Assembly (NCBI GenBank): GCA_963805445.1 | Contig: CAWDUI010000008.1 | Location: forward strand, 1-64,000 | DNA: 64,000 nucleotides | Source of the DNA: JAENVT01 sp963805445 | GTDB taxonomy: Bacteria; Actinomycetota; Acidimicrobiia; Acidimicrobiales; Ilumatobacteraceae | Direction of reading: 5' to 3' | Shown: piece by piece, positions 35,332 to 47,871 of the stretch | Layout: the number at the start of each line of letters is the position of its first letter | Position numbering within the stretch: position 1 is the stretch's first letter | Notes under the pieces: model-generated | What the model saw: only the letters and a program-made list of their open reading frames with translations | What the model was told of the DNA's origin: nothing | The model's database searches: none | Position numbers and translations under genes: made by a program

Positions 35332-35376
35332 CGTTTGACGGCTGCGGCCCCGCATGGGGGCGCCAGTCGTCAAACG
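35332..35376 (-). promoter_or_regulatory. long hairpin in the pyrD leader
   Basis: Bases 35332-35351 pair with 35356-35376 around a GCAT loop: a nine-base outer stem CGTTTGACG/CGTCAAACG, then a G-T wobble, CTG/CAG, a single bulge, CG/CG, one mismatch and CCCC/GGGG. It lies between carB and pyrD, ending 20 nt before the pyrD ATG. No U-tract follows. It could regulate pyrD translation or act as a processing or pausing site. Confidence 0.7.
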
Positions 35377-35436
35377 TCGGGTGAATGGAGGGTGGAGTGG
35401 CGACGAGTGTGCCGGCAACGGGGCGTCCGGGAGCCG

Positions 35437-38726
<3,290 letters not shown>

Positions 38727-38727
<1 letters not shown>

Positions 38728-39821
38728 CAGGACCTCGCGTCCATCAGCTCGGCGAACATGTCGAACAGGTACCTCGAGTCGTGCGGGCCGGGCCCGGCTT
38801 CGGGGTGGTACTGCACGCTGAATGCCGGCGCCCCCAGCACCCGCATGCCCTCGTTGGTCTGATCGTTGAGGTTGAGATGCGTCACCTCGACCTTGCCGTC
38901 GAGGCTCGCCGTATCGACGCAGAAGTTGTGGTTCTGGCTGGTGATCTCGATGTGGCCCGACGCTTCGTGTCGCACCGGATGGTTGCCGCCATGATGACCG
39001 AACGGCAGTTTGAACGTCTCTCCGCCGAGCGCCCGGCTGAGGAGTTGATGACCGAGGCAGATGCCGAAGATCGGCACCTCCCCGAGCAGTTCGGCGATCG
39101 TGTCGACCGCATACCCGACCATCGCCGGATCGCCAGGACCGTTCGACAGGAACACGCCATCGGGTTTGCGGGCCAGCACCTCGGCCGAGGTCGTGGACGC
39201 CGGGACGACATCGACGACGCCGAGCCCGGCGAGGTGGCGCACCATCGTGCGTTTGATGCCGAAGTCGAATGCGACGATTCGGCGACCTCCATCGACCGCG
39301 TTGCCTGCGCTGTACGGCGCGGTACACGTCACGTCGGCAACAAGGTCGATGCCGTCCGTGCCGGGCTCGTCGTTCGCCGCGGCACGAAGCGACGCTTCGT
39401 GCGCAGTCCCGAAGGCGCCGGACATCGCGCCGGTTTCGCGCAGGATGCGAGTGAGGCGGCGCGTGTCGATCCCGCCGATCGCGCTGACACCGTGATGTCG
39501 CAACATCGCATCGAGCGATTGCTCCGCCCGATGGTTGCTGTGGCGCCGGGCCATCTCGCGGACGATCACGCCACGGCAGAACGGCCGCTCGGACTCGAGA
39601 TCGGCGTCGTTGGTCCCGTAGTTGCCGATGTGCGGATACGTGAAGGTGATGATCTGTCCGGCGTACGACGGGTCGGTGATGACCTCCTGATATCCGCTCA
39701 TCACGGTGTTGAAGACCACTTCGCCGCTGGCGATGCCGTCGGGCGGGTCGGCGCCGAAGAGCTCGCCTTCGAAGACGCTGCCATCGGCCAGGACCAGAGC
39801 CGCCTCCCGGATCACTGGCAC
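38727..39821 (-). CDS. carA: carbamoyl-phosphate synthase small chain
   Basis: 364 residues, intact. The N-terminal domain PVIREAALVLADGSVFEGEL and VSAIGGIDTRRLTRILRETG is followed by the class I glutamine amidotransferase with GVFLSNGPGDPAMVG, IFGICLGHQLLSRALGGETF (nucleophile Cys in GICLGHQ) and FSVQYHPEAGPGPHDSRYLF (catalytic His-Glu). It delivers ammonia to CarB. The GTG start at 39821 has no clear ribosome site. Tandem ARG boxes lie 43-76 nt upstream, which indicates repression by ArgR when arginine is plentiful. Confidence 0.96.
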
Positions 39822-39863
39822 ACCATCATTGACGGGAACATCGGCCTCGATGGGAACAGACGC

Positions 39864-39897
39864 TGCATATTCATGCAGTCTAATGCATGACTATGGG
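39864..39897 (-). promoter_or_regulatory. tandem ARG boxes before carA
   Basis: Given in the + strand: TGCATATTCATGCA at 39864-39877 (arms TGCAT/ATGCA) and TGCATGACTATGGG at 39884-39897 (left arm conserved, right arm weaker). Centres are 20 bp apart, identical to the pair at argC. A TANNNT hexamer TAGACT (39877-39882) lies between them, so occupancy by ArgR would cover the carA -10. Confidence 0.7.
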
Positions 39898-40105
39898 GGG
39901 ATCGGAACTCGGTGACCGGATCTGGGCACCACGGCCCGTTCACAGCACCAGGGCGGGCGCGCAGACTGGCGCCCAGATCGATGAACCACACGATTTGCTC
40001 CTCCCGTATGGGCCTCACGGGACCCATTTCACGGCAGGGCGAGACTAGCAGGAGGCCGGCGCCCGCCACAGGAACCGCTGGCGGACATCTGCTCGAAAGC
40101 GGTGG
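39898..40105. other. divergent spacer carA / GT2-methyltransferase gene
   Basis: About 200 bp upstream of the ARG boxes with no supported gene. A short symmetric stretch ATGGG...CCCAT lies near 40008-40026. Nothing else stands out before the -10 of the GT2 gene. Confidence 0.4.
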
Positions 40106-40111
40106 TACCTT
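40106..40111 (+). promoter_or_regulatory. leaderless -10 of the GT2-methyltransferase gene
   Basis: TACCTT, six bases (GCCCGG), then ATG at 40118. No ribosome site. Confidence 0.5.
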
Positions 40112-40117
40112 GCCCGG

Positions 40118-41651
40118 ATGCCAGATCTTCGCGGCACGGTGGTGCTGGCGACCTACAACAGCGGCGCCTCGGTCGGTCCGGTGCTGGCGGAGCTCGAGGA
40201 GGCTGCGTCGGTCCTGCGCCGCTCGGGCATCGAGATCGACGTCTTGCTGGTCGACGACTCCAGTCCCGACAACACTGCGGCGATCGCCGCCGATGAGGCC
40301 GCCAGGCTCGGAATCAAGCTCGATGTGCTCACCGGCGCCAACCTCGGCCTGGGCGGCTCGCAGCTGGCGGGCTTCGGATACCTGCTCCGCCAGGGCGGAC
40401 GCGACTTCTTCGCCACGCTCGACCCCGACGGCCACCACGACGCACGGCAGCTCGTCGACCTCGTACGTACATTCGTGGCCCGACGCAGTGGGGTCACGAT
40501 CGGTTCACGATGGGTACGGGGTGGCTCCTCCCCCGGTACGTCTGCATTGCGCTCGGTCATCAGCCGGACCGCAAACGTCCTGGCGCGGCGCATCATCGGA
40601 TTGAAGGGCGTGCACGACGCGACGACATCGTTTCGGATCATCCGTCCCGATGTCGCCCAGTTGTGGATCGACCGCGAGGTCCCCGCCGATGGGTACGGCT
40701 ACTTCACGACGTCGGTCGCCGTGGCGCAGGCCGCCGGGTTCTCCGTCACGGAGTGCCCGATCACGTTCCGACCCCGTTACGCCGGCGTTCGCTCGCTCTC
40801 GTTCTCCGACGTGATCGCGTTCTGGCGCAGTCTGCACGCGACCACGCGTGCTGGTTGCCGATGTGCGCAGCGAAGGCCGTCGCGATCAGGCCACCTGGGC
40901 GGCTCGATCACCGCGCATGCAAGCCCAGCCGGCATCGTCGAACTCGCAGTTCGGCGCCGCAGAGGAGCTGGAGAACCTCGCCCAGGCCAACCGGTTCTTC
41001 GGATGGATCGCTGACGAGCTCGCACCTCACCTCGGTCAACGGATCCTCGAAGTCGGCGCCGGAATCGGCACGATCGCGACCAAACTCGCAGAGCGGAAGC
41101 CCGCCAGCGAAATCACCGCAATCGAACCGGCCGAGAACCTCTTCGAAGAACTGCTGCAGAAGGCATCGCGACTTCGCAACGTGACGGCCCTGCAACTCAC
41201 GTCGCAGGAACTGGCACGCACCCGGCCGCAGCAGTTCGACTCGATCATCTACATCAACGTGCTCGAGCACATTCTCGACGATGCCGCGGAGATGAACACG
41301 GCGTTCGACCTCGTGGCACCTGGCGGGTCGCTCGGGGTGTTCGTTCCGGCGATGCCACGGCTGTACGGCAGCCTCGACTTCAAGTCGGGGCACCATCGCC
41401 GGTACGACAAGTCACTGCTGCGCCAGGCGGTCGCCGGCGCCGGGTTCGAGATCGTCGAGGTTCGCTATCTCGAAGTCGCCGGCATCGTGCCGTACTGGCT
41501 GATGTACCGCCTGCTGAACCGGCAATCACTCAGCGCTCCGTCCTCGGCCGTCTTCGACCGCGCTGTCGTGCCGGTGAGCAAGCTGATCCAGCGACTGGTG
41601 CCCAACCCGCCGTTCGGCAAGAACCTCTTGCTGATCGCCCGCAGGCGCTAG
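40118..41651 (+). CDS. probable bifunctional GT2 glycosyltransferase / class I SAM methyltransferase, one frameshift
   Basis: N-terminal GT-A domain of the polyprenyl-phosphate-sugar synthase type: GTVVLATYNSGASVGPVLAE, VLLVDDSSPDNTAAIAADEA, FATLDPDGHHDARQLVDL (DxD-like), GSRWVRGGSSPG and VHDATTSFRIIRPDVAQLW. After residue 243, removing one base near 40846 opens a continuous frame into VADVRSEGRRDQATWAARSP and a methyltransferase domain: RILEVGAGIGTIATKLAER (motif I), IIYINVLEHILDDAAEMNTA (Ubie/Coq-like), GHHRRYDKSLLRQAV. No stop separates the two, so a fusion of about 510 residues is the simplest reading. Without repair the GT part ends at 41014 and the methyltransferase could start at the ATG at 40917. 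It likely makes and modifies a lipid-linked sugar. Confidence 0.75.
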
Positions 41652-43204
41652 CTCGCCGTCTTGCGTTTGGCGACCAGCACGTCGTCGGCATCGAACAGCA
41701 CTTCGTAGGGGCCGTCTGGCGCGATCAGGCTGGCAACCAACGCTTGCTGCGCCGGGCCGACCTGCGTTCGATCGAGCACGATGTAGTCGATGGTCGACGG
41801 ATCCGGCAATCGATATCCGTCATCGTTGCCCCAGTAGGACGGAACCCACGGGTTGGGCCAGTCGTAGATCTGCGCCCGATGGGAGAGGTGCGGCAACAAG
41901 GTGTAGGTGGCCGCCACAGAGGCATCAGCCGGCACCAACTTCAAGGCCTCACGCATCGACGCGTGACGCGGAGTCGGCCGTGCCCACACGTTGTACGAAT
42001 CGCCGACCGGTGACGGCGACCAGGCGACGTTGGTCATGTACGCGCAGCCGAGCAGCCAGATGGGCAGCACGATGTGCATCACCTTGAAGCGCCACAACAC
42101 CCGACCGCCTTCGATCGCCGCGATCATCAACGGTGCGATCATCATCGCCGTGTATTGGTAGTGGATGCTTCTGGCGTACGGGCTGAGGCCGATCACGCTG
42201 GCCAACATCTGCGGGGCTGCCATCAGCAGCGCCAGGGGAGCCGCCAGTGGCAACCCACCGAGCGGCAGGGCCAGATCGCGATAGAAGCGCAGCCGATCGG
42301 GCTGAGTCGCGTCTCCGATCACACGGTTCGGATGTCGCACTATGGCCTCGATGATCGCCGGGACGTCTTTGCCGTAGTTGCTGTAGAAGTACTGGATGTA
42401 GAACGGCTGCTTGCCCTGGTTGAAGTGTGGGATCACGAACTTGGTGGCGATCACATACCATCCGACTCCCAGGCCCAGCGTCCACAGCGCCATCACCCGG
42501 TCACGGTGGTCACCTTTGCCTGGCCGGTACATGAACGCCAAGATCAGTCCGAGCATGATCACGACCAGGGCCGCGTCTTCGCGGATCGACAGAGCGATCA
42601 GCAGTGCGACGAACATGCCGCGCCAACGGCGATGGCTGGCGAACCACCACGCATAGAGCAGCGGCGCGATCACCAGAGCCTCCGGGTGGAAGTTGGCCCA
42701 GCTGATCCATTGGATCGGCGCGTACATCAGATAGACGACCGCGAACAGCAGCCCCATCCACGGTTTGGCGAACCGGTCCCTTGCGATCAGGTAGATCGGA
42801 AACGCGGCGGCGGCCAACCCCACGGCCTGCGCCACGTAGAGGAACGAGGGTCCCGCACCGAGCCAGTAGAACGGGACGAAGACGACGACGATCAGGTTGA
42901 GGTGGTGTCCCCAGAACTCCATGCCACGAACGGTCATGAAGCTCTGCCCGCCGCGCGACACCAGCCAGAAGCCCTGGTCATAGATGCCCATGTCGTACGA
43001 CCACGTGCCGAAGTTGTCGTGGTGCTGCACGCCCAGCTTGCCGAACACGAGAGCGAACAGGGCCGCGCCCGCGGCAGTGAACCACGCAGCTGGATGGATG
43101 GTCGAGAACCGCTCGACCCATCGCTCGAGACGGCTCACGGTGATCTCGTCGGTGGGGTCGTCGACCGGCTCCACGCTGGAGGCGACGTCATCCTCGGCGA
43201 TCAC
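41648..43204 (-). CDS. DUF2079 polytopic membrane protein
   Basis: 518 residues, intact, about ten hydrophobic segments (FTAAGAALFALVFGKLGVQH, LNLIVVVFVPFYWLGAGPSF, LLFAVVYLMYAPIQWISWAN, DAALVVIMLGLILAFMYRPG). DUF2079 hallmarks are FDxGIxxQxxW-like YDMGIYDQGFWLVSRGG, WGHHLNLIVV near the N-terminus and IALSIREDAALVVIM. These proteins resemble GT-C membrane glycosyltransferases that use polyprenyl-phosphate sugars, but no activity is proven. The C-terminal soluble part (LDRTQVGPAQQALVASLIAP) is also family-typical. The gene converges on the GT2-methyltransferase gene; both end in the same CTAG. TATCAT lies 6 nt before the GTG. Confidence 0.8.
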   Translation of the reverse strand: MIAEDDVASSVEPVDDPTDEITVSRLERWVERFSTIHPAAWFTAAGAALFALVFGKLGVQHHDNFGTWSYDMGIYDQGFWLVSRGGQSFMTVRGMEFWGHHLNLIVVVFVPFYWLGAGPSFLYVAQAVGLAAAAFPIYLIARDRFAKPWMGLLFAVVYLMYAPIQWISWANFHPEALVIAPLLYAWWFASHRRWRGMFVALLIALSIREDAALVVIMLGLILAFMYRPGKGDHRDRVMALWTLGLGVGWYVIATKFVIPHFNQGKQPFYIQYFYSNYGKDVPAIIEAIVRHPNRVIGDATQPDRLRFYRDLALPLGGLPLAAPLALLMAAPQMLASVIGLSPYARSIHYQYTAMMIAPLMIAAIEGGRVLWRFKVMHIVLPIWLLGCAYMTNVAWSPSPVGDSYNVWARPTPRHASMREALKLVPADASVAATYTLLPHLSHRAQIYDWPNPWVPSYWGNDDGYRLPDPSTIDYIVLDRTQVGPAQQALVASLIAPDGPYEVLFDADDVLVAKRKTAS

Positions 43205-43210
43205 GTCGCG

Positions 43211-43216
43211 ATGATA
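43211..43216 (-). promoter_or_regulatory. leaderless -10 of the DUF2079 gene
   Basis: TATCAT, six bases (CGCGAC), then the GTG start at 43204. Confidence 0.5.
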
Positions 43217-43237
43217 GGTGTCAGATCGGTGCGGATC

Positions 43238-43660
43238 TCAGGCAGTGGGGCGCAGCACCGGCACCAGCGACGAGAGGACGCCGTTGACGAAGCGACCCGA
43301 GTCGTCGGTGGAGAAGCGCTTGGCCAACTCGACGGCCTCGTTGAGGACCACCGCCACCGGTACGTCACGGCGGCCGAGCAGCTCGAACCCGGCGATTCGC
43401 AGGACCGTCCGGTCGATCGTCGGCATGCGCGCCAGCGTCCAGCCCTTGGCGTACGTGGTGATCGCATCATCGAGCCGGGTCTGGTTCTGCTCGACGCCCT
43501 CGACCAGCATCGTGGTCAGCTCGTCGGCCTCCGAGATCTGTGCAGCCAGCACCTCACTCGCCGAGATGCCCTTCGAATCCGCCTCGTACAACAACATCAT
43601 CGCCCGTTCGCGCGAGTCCGAACGTTCGTCGTCAGCGGGGCGAACCCTGCGTCGTGTCAC
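43238..43660 (-). CDS. nusB: transcription antitermination factor NusB
   Basis: 140 residues, intact. RRVRPADDERSDSRERAMML, LYEADSKGISASEVLAAQIS, PTIDRTVLRIAGFELLGRRD and VPVAVVLNEAVELAKRFSTD are the all-helical NusB fold (IDxxILRxAxxEL, VxxNEAVELAKxF). It acts in rRNA antitermination with NusE. The GTG at 43660 is 1 bp after the efp stop; there is a purine-rich stretch but no better start. It is the last gene of the aro-efp-nusB run. Confidence 0.93.
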   Translation of the reverse strand: MTRRRVRPADDERSDSRERAMMLLYEADSKGISASEVLAAQISEADELTTMLVEGVEQNQTRLDDAITTYAKGWTLARMPTIDRTVLRIAGFELLGRRDVPVAVVLNEAVELAKRFSTDDSGRFVNGVLSSLVPVLRPTA

Positions 43661-43661
43661 C

Positions 43662-44226
43662 TCAAACTCGGGTGATGTAGTCGCCGCTGCGAGTGTCGAC
43701 CTTGACCCGGTCGCCCGGGTTGATGAACAGCGGAACCTGCAGCACCAGCCCGGTCTCGAGCGTTGCCGGCTTGCGAGCGCCCGACACACGGTCGCCCTGC
43801 ATGCCTGGCTCGGTGTCGGCGATGACCAGCTCGACCGACGCCGGAATCTCGACCGAGACGATCTCGCCTTGGTAGAACGCGATGATCGCGACAGCCTGCT
43901 CGACCATGTAGTTGGCGGCATCGCCGAGTGCCACGGGGTCGACTTGGATCTGGTCGTAGTTGTCGGTGTCCATGAAGACGTACTCGTCTCCGTCGCGGTA
44001 CAGGAACTGCATGTCCTTCTTCTCGAGCAGCGCCTGCTCGCACGCGCACCCCGGCATTGAAGGTGCGGTCGAACACGTTGCCCGTCTTGACGTTGCGGAG
44101 CTTGGTGCGCACGAAGGCGCCACCTTTGCCAGGCTTGACGTGCTGGAACTCGACCACCTGGAACAACCCGTTGTCGAGCTCCAGGGTGATTCCGTTCTTC
44201 AGGTCGTTGGTGGTGATGGCGGGCAC
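43662..44226 (-). CDS. efp: elongation factor P, one frameshift
   Basis: 187 residues. PAITTNDLKNGITLELDNGL, FQVVEFQHVKPGKGGAFVRT (loop PGKGGAF with the conserved Lys that is modified in many bacteria) and LRNVKTGNVFDRTFNAGVRV. After removing one C near 44042 it continues EQALLEKKDMQFLYRDGDEY, and KKPATLETGLVLQVPLFI-type sequence with GDRVKVDTRSGDYITRV ends the third OB domain. It relieves stalling at polyproline. Loop type KPGKGGAF with no epmA-like gene nearby leaves the modification unknown. The GTG start overlaps the end of pepP. Confidence 0.95.
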
Positions 44227-45310
44227 GGTGAATCCTTCGGCGATGCAGTCAGTACGCGGCATCCATTCTCGGTCACGACGACCAGGTCTTCGACACGGAT
44301 ACCGCCGAAGCCTTCACGATAGACCCCCGGCTCCACGGTCACTACGTCCCCGACCTGCAATTTCAGGTCACCGGTGCTGTTGATGAACGGGTCTTCGTGG
44401 ATCACCAGTCCGACGCCGTGACCCGTGCCGTGACTGAACCAGTCGGCGTAGCCCGACTCGGCGATCGAATCGCGGCACACGGCATCGAGCTCCGACGTGC
44501 TGAGCCCGGCCTCGACAGCGGCGACGCCGGCTCGCTGCGCGGCAAGCACGACCTCGTACAACTCCTGCTGTTGCGATGGTGGGCTCGCCGACGAAGAACG
44601 TGCGCGTCATGTCGCTGTGATAGCCGTCGTACAGCGCGCCGACATCGATGATGACGGTGTGGCCCGCTTCGATCACGGTGTCGGTCGGGCGATGATGCGG
44701 GCGGGCTGCGTTGATCGGACCGGCGGCAACGATCGTCTCGTAACTCGGCCCGTCTGCCCCGAGCTCGCGCATGCGGATCTCCAACTGATTCCGCACCTCC
44801 GCCTCGGTCCGCCCGAGCAGCCCGCCGGTCTCGTGCAATTCGGCCAGTGCCGAGTCCGCGATCCGGCACGCCTCGGCCATCCGGGCGATCTCGCCGGCAT
44901 CCTTGCGCCGCCGCTCGGCTTCGACCACCCCGCCGACAGGCACCAGCGCCGGCTCGAACAGACGCCTCGTACCGCTGGAACTGCTCGTACGTCACGTGGG
45001 CCGCCTCGAATCCCAACGAGGCGAAGGGGCCAACTTCGGCTGCAAGCGCATCGAGCAGAGCGGCACCCGACAGACCGACGAGCACCCGACCATCGACACC
45101 GGCCGCCGCCATCTGCGCGGCGGCTTGGTCGCCGTACCGCCCATCGGTGACCAGCACCAGGTCATCGGGGGTGATCAGCACCCAACCGTTGGAGCCCGTG
45201 AAGCCGGTCAACCAGCGGATGTTCGTCAGGCTGCTGATGAGCAGCGCGTCGGCCTGGGCAAAGCGATCGCGGACGCGGGCGCAGCGACCGGCGACCTCGA
45301 GCGGTGGCAT
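44199..45310 (-). CDS. pepP: Xaa-Pro aminopeptidase (M24B), two frameshifts
   Basis: About 370 residues. The N-terminal creatinase-like domain reads RDRFAQADALLISSLTNIRW and LTGFTGSNGWVLITPDDLVL. The C-terminal pita-bread metallopeptidase domain holds the five metal ligands: VIIDVGALYDGYHSDMTRTF (two Asp), FSHGTGHGVGLVIHEDPFIN (His), DVVTVEPGVYREGFGGIRVE (two Glu). It cleaves N-terminal residues before proline. Frame changes lie near 44945 and 44580. The C-terminus LTASPKDS is typical of the family. The stop at 44199 lies 28 bp inside efp. The conserved neighbour is efp, as in mycobacteria. Confidence 0.9.
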
Positions 45311-45751
45311 CACGATGCGCTCAGCTTGGCGGCGACGGCCTCGACCGCGAGTCGATAGCCGTGGATCCCGAACCCCATGATCGATCCGGTCGACACCGGT
45401 GCGATCACGCTGGTGTGTCGCCATGGCTCACGGGCATTCGGGTTGGAGATGTGCACCTCGACGATCGGCCCGTCGAACGCGGCGAGTGCATCGTGGATGC
45501 TCCATGCATAGTGGGTGAAGGCGCCGGGATTGATGATGATCGCAGCAGCACTCCCCCGCGCTGCGTGAATGGCATCGACCAGCGCACCCTCGTGGTTCGT
45601 CTGGAACGCTGACACCTCATGGCCGAACTCACGGGCGACGTCCGTGGTGAACGTCGACGTAGTCGTCGAGCGTTGCGGTGCCGTAGATGTGCGGCTCGCG
45701 CTGGCCGAGGAGGTTGAGGTTCGGACCATGTAGAAGGGTGATCAGGGCCAC
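45310..45751 (-). CDS. aroQ: type II 3-dehydroquinate dehydratase, one frameshift
   Basis: About 146 residues. After repair near 45655 the N-terminus is ALITLLHGPNLNLLGQREPH with IYGTATLDDYVDV (catalytic Tyr in the GxRxPxxYG loop). GHEVSAFQTNHEGALVDAIH, IIINPGAFTHYAWSIHDALA and VEVHISNPNAREPWRHTSVI carry the Asn, His and Arg of the active site. It converts dehydroquinate to dehydroshikimate. The GTG start at 45751 restores the conserved HGPNLNLLG opening. Confidence 0.93.
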
Positions 45752-45755
45752 GGCT

Positions 45756-46327
45756 CTATCGTGCCATGCTCTCGGCGAATTGGCGGCGATGGATTCGGTA
45801 CAGCACGTGGCGACGATCCAACCAGTCGGGCAACAACGGATGGTCGAAGTCGTCGTCGGGATCGCGGGTCATCCCGATCTTCTCCATGACCCGTTGCGAC
45901 TTGAGGTTCGTCTGGGTCGCGAAGCTGACGATCTCGTCGTCGGGAATGATCCACGTTGCTCGAAGCCCCAGGCCAGCGCGGCGCGCGCCGCCTCCGGTGC
46001 AAACCCCTGGCCCCAATGCTGCTTGCCGAGTCGCCAACCGACCTCGACGCACGGCGTGAACGACGCCTCCCAAGCGGGAGCAGCGAGCCCCACGAACCCG
46101 ATGAACTCGGTCGTGTCGAGACGCTCGACCGCCCACAGCCCGAAGCCTTGATCTGTCCAGCGAGCGATCATCCGATCGATCATCTCGTCGCTCTGCTGGG
46201 CGGTCAGGGTCGACGGAAAGTGCTGCATCACGTCGAGGTCGCCGTTCAATGCGGCGTAGGGGATGCGGTCGCCATCGCGCCACTCGCGCATCAGCAATCG
46301 GGCGGTCGTCAGGCGCGGAGTCGTCAC
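45756..46327 (-). CDS. GNAT acetyltransferase (RimJ/RimL-like), one frameshift
   Basis: About 190 residues. TTPRLTTARLLMREWRDGDR, MQHFPSTLTAQQSDEMIDRM, EFIGFVGLAAPAWEASFTPC and VEVGWRLGKQHWGQGFAPEA (acetyl-CoA loop region, QGFAxEAARA) form the GNAT fold. After the shift near 45962 ATQTNLKSQRVMEKIGMTRD (SxxVxEKxGM) completes it. It probably acetylates an amine; the substrate is unknown. It is inserted between aroQ and aroB, which are adjacent in mycobacteria, with its GTG overlapping the aroB stop (GTGA). Confidence 0.85.
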
Positions 46328-47355
46328 GATGCCGCCATCGAGCGGAGCGCCTCGTTGGCCGCCTCGACCGGCACACCCGTGACGACTTCGACGCCGTCGA
46401 GGTCCGTCGAGCACGAACGTCAGCCCGCCACCGAGTGCCTTCTTGTCGCGCCCCATCAACTCGATCAGGTGTCTGTGGGTCGACGCCGTGCGGCAGCGTC
46501 GGGTCGAGCTCGTAGCTCCTTGCCACGACGTCGTAGTGCTGTTCGACCCGACGGTCGTCGATGCGGCCGAGACATCGAGCGAGATGCGCGGCATAGATCA
46601 AGCCGACGGCGACCGCCTCACCATGGGCAAGCGCATAGTGCGTCTCGATCTCCAGCGCATGCGCCAGCGTGTGGCCGTAGTTCAGCAACGCTCGCCGGCC
46701 CGACTCCCGCTCGTCGCCGGCCACCACCTCTGCTTTGATCTCGACACAGCGGGCGATCCGCTCGACCTCGTCCATCGCCAGCAGGTCGTCGCCGGTCAAG
46801 AAGTGGTACTTGGCCATCTCGCCACGCCCACATCGCAATTCCCGTGGCGGCAGCGTGGCGAGGGCATCGAGGTCGCAGACCACGCCCGCCGGCTGCCAGT
46901 AGGCGCCGATCAGGTTCTTGCCCCCAACTCCATCGACCAGAGCGAGATTCACGCCGGTCTTTCCACCGATCGCCGCGTCGACCATCCCCACCAGCGTCGT
47001 GGAGACGTGCACGACCGCCACCCCGCGATGCCAAGACGCCGCAGCGAACCCGGCAACGTCGGTGACCAATCCGCCGCCGACACCGATCACGACGTCGTTG
47101 CGCGTCAGGCCGAACGCCGCGAACCCTCTGCACAGCGCCTCGATGGTGTGCGAGGGACTTGTGGGACTCGCCCTGGCCGATCGTGAACACCTCGGTCGGC
47201 ACGCCGGGATCGACGTCGAGCGGAATGCCCGGCTGGGTGACGATCGCCGCCCGCCGCGCGGTCGACGGGAGCAGCCCCGCCAGTTCGCGGCGCGCCCCGT
47301 GCCCGACCAGCACGTCGTAGCTGCGCTCGCCGAGTGGCACGCGAACGGTGATCAC
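46324..47355 (-). CDS. aroB: 3-dehydroquinate synthase, three frameshifts
   Basis: About 342 residues. TVRVPLGERSYDVLVGHGAR, then GVGGGLVTDVAGFAAASWHR (NAD-binding GGGxxxDxxGFxAAxxxRG), VVHVSTTLVGMVDAAIGGKT and GVNLALVDGVGGKNLIGAYW. RALLNYGHTLAHALEIETHY carries a zinc His, and LMGRDKKALGGGLTFVLLD-like sequence follows. The true end DLDGVEVVTGVPVEAANEAL is in the third frame with TGA at 46324. Each shift (near 47145, 46475 and 46400) is of the one-extra-base type. Second step of the shikimate pathway. Confidence 0.94.
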
Positions 47356-47866
47356 CGCAGCACCGCCTCGGCCACGTCGGCCGGCGTTCGATGGTCGACG
47401 AGCACGATGGCGTCGGCGACTTCGCGGTACAACGTCTCGCGCTCGGCATGCATGCGCTGCAACGTACCGGCCGGATCATCGTCGAGCAGTGGACGGTGGC
47501 CGCCCGACGTGACCCGATCGACGAGGAGCGCCGGCGATGCGCACAGCCACACGACCTTCGAGTTGGCCTGCTTCAACGCCGCTCGGTTCTCTGCTCGCAG
47601 CACCACACCACCCGCGGCAGCGATCACGGCGGGCTCGAGGGTCGGCCAGCGCGTCGAGCAGCGCGGCCGATTCGAATCTCGCGGAACGCTTCCTCGCCAT
47701 CAGTCGCGAAGATCTCGCGAACCGTCCGGCCCGTTGCGGCTTCGATCACGGCGTCACTGTCGATCACATGCCTCCCCAGGCGATCGGCGACGATGCGTGC
47801 GACGGTGGTCTTGCCGGAGCCCATCAACCCGACCAGGACCAGATGCTGATCCGCTGCGATTCCCAC
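47352..47866 (-). CDS. aroK: shikimate kinase, two frameshifts
   Basis: About 170 residues. DQHLVLVGLMGSGKTTVARI (P-loop GLMGSGKTT), HVIDSDAVIEAATGRTVREI (shikimate-binding Asp) and DGEEAFR. After removing one A near 47675 FESAALLDALADP follows, and after removing one C near 47640 EPAVIAAAGGVVLRAENRAA (GGG loop). The lid region SGGHRPLLDDDPAGTLQRMH contains the conserved RPLL. It phosphorylates shikimate. The gene order aroC-aroK-aroB-aroQ equals that of mycobacteria. Confidence 0.93.
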
Positions 47867-47871
47867 AGCGG

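Noticed and set aside
41648..43204. DUF2079 gene as a defence or phage element
   Set aside because: Composition matches its neighbours and there are no integrase, transposase or attachment repeats.
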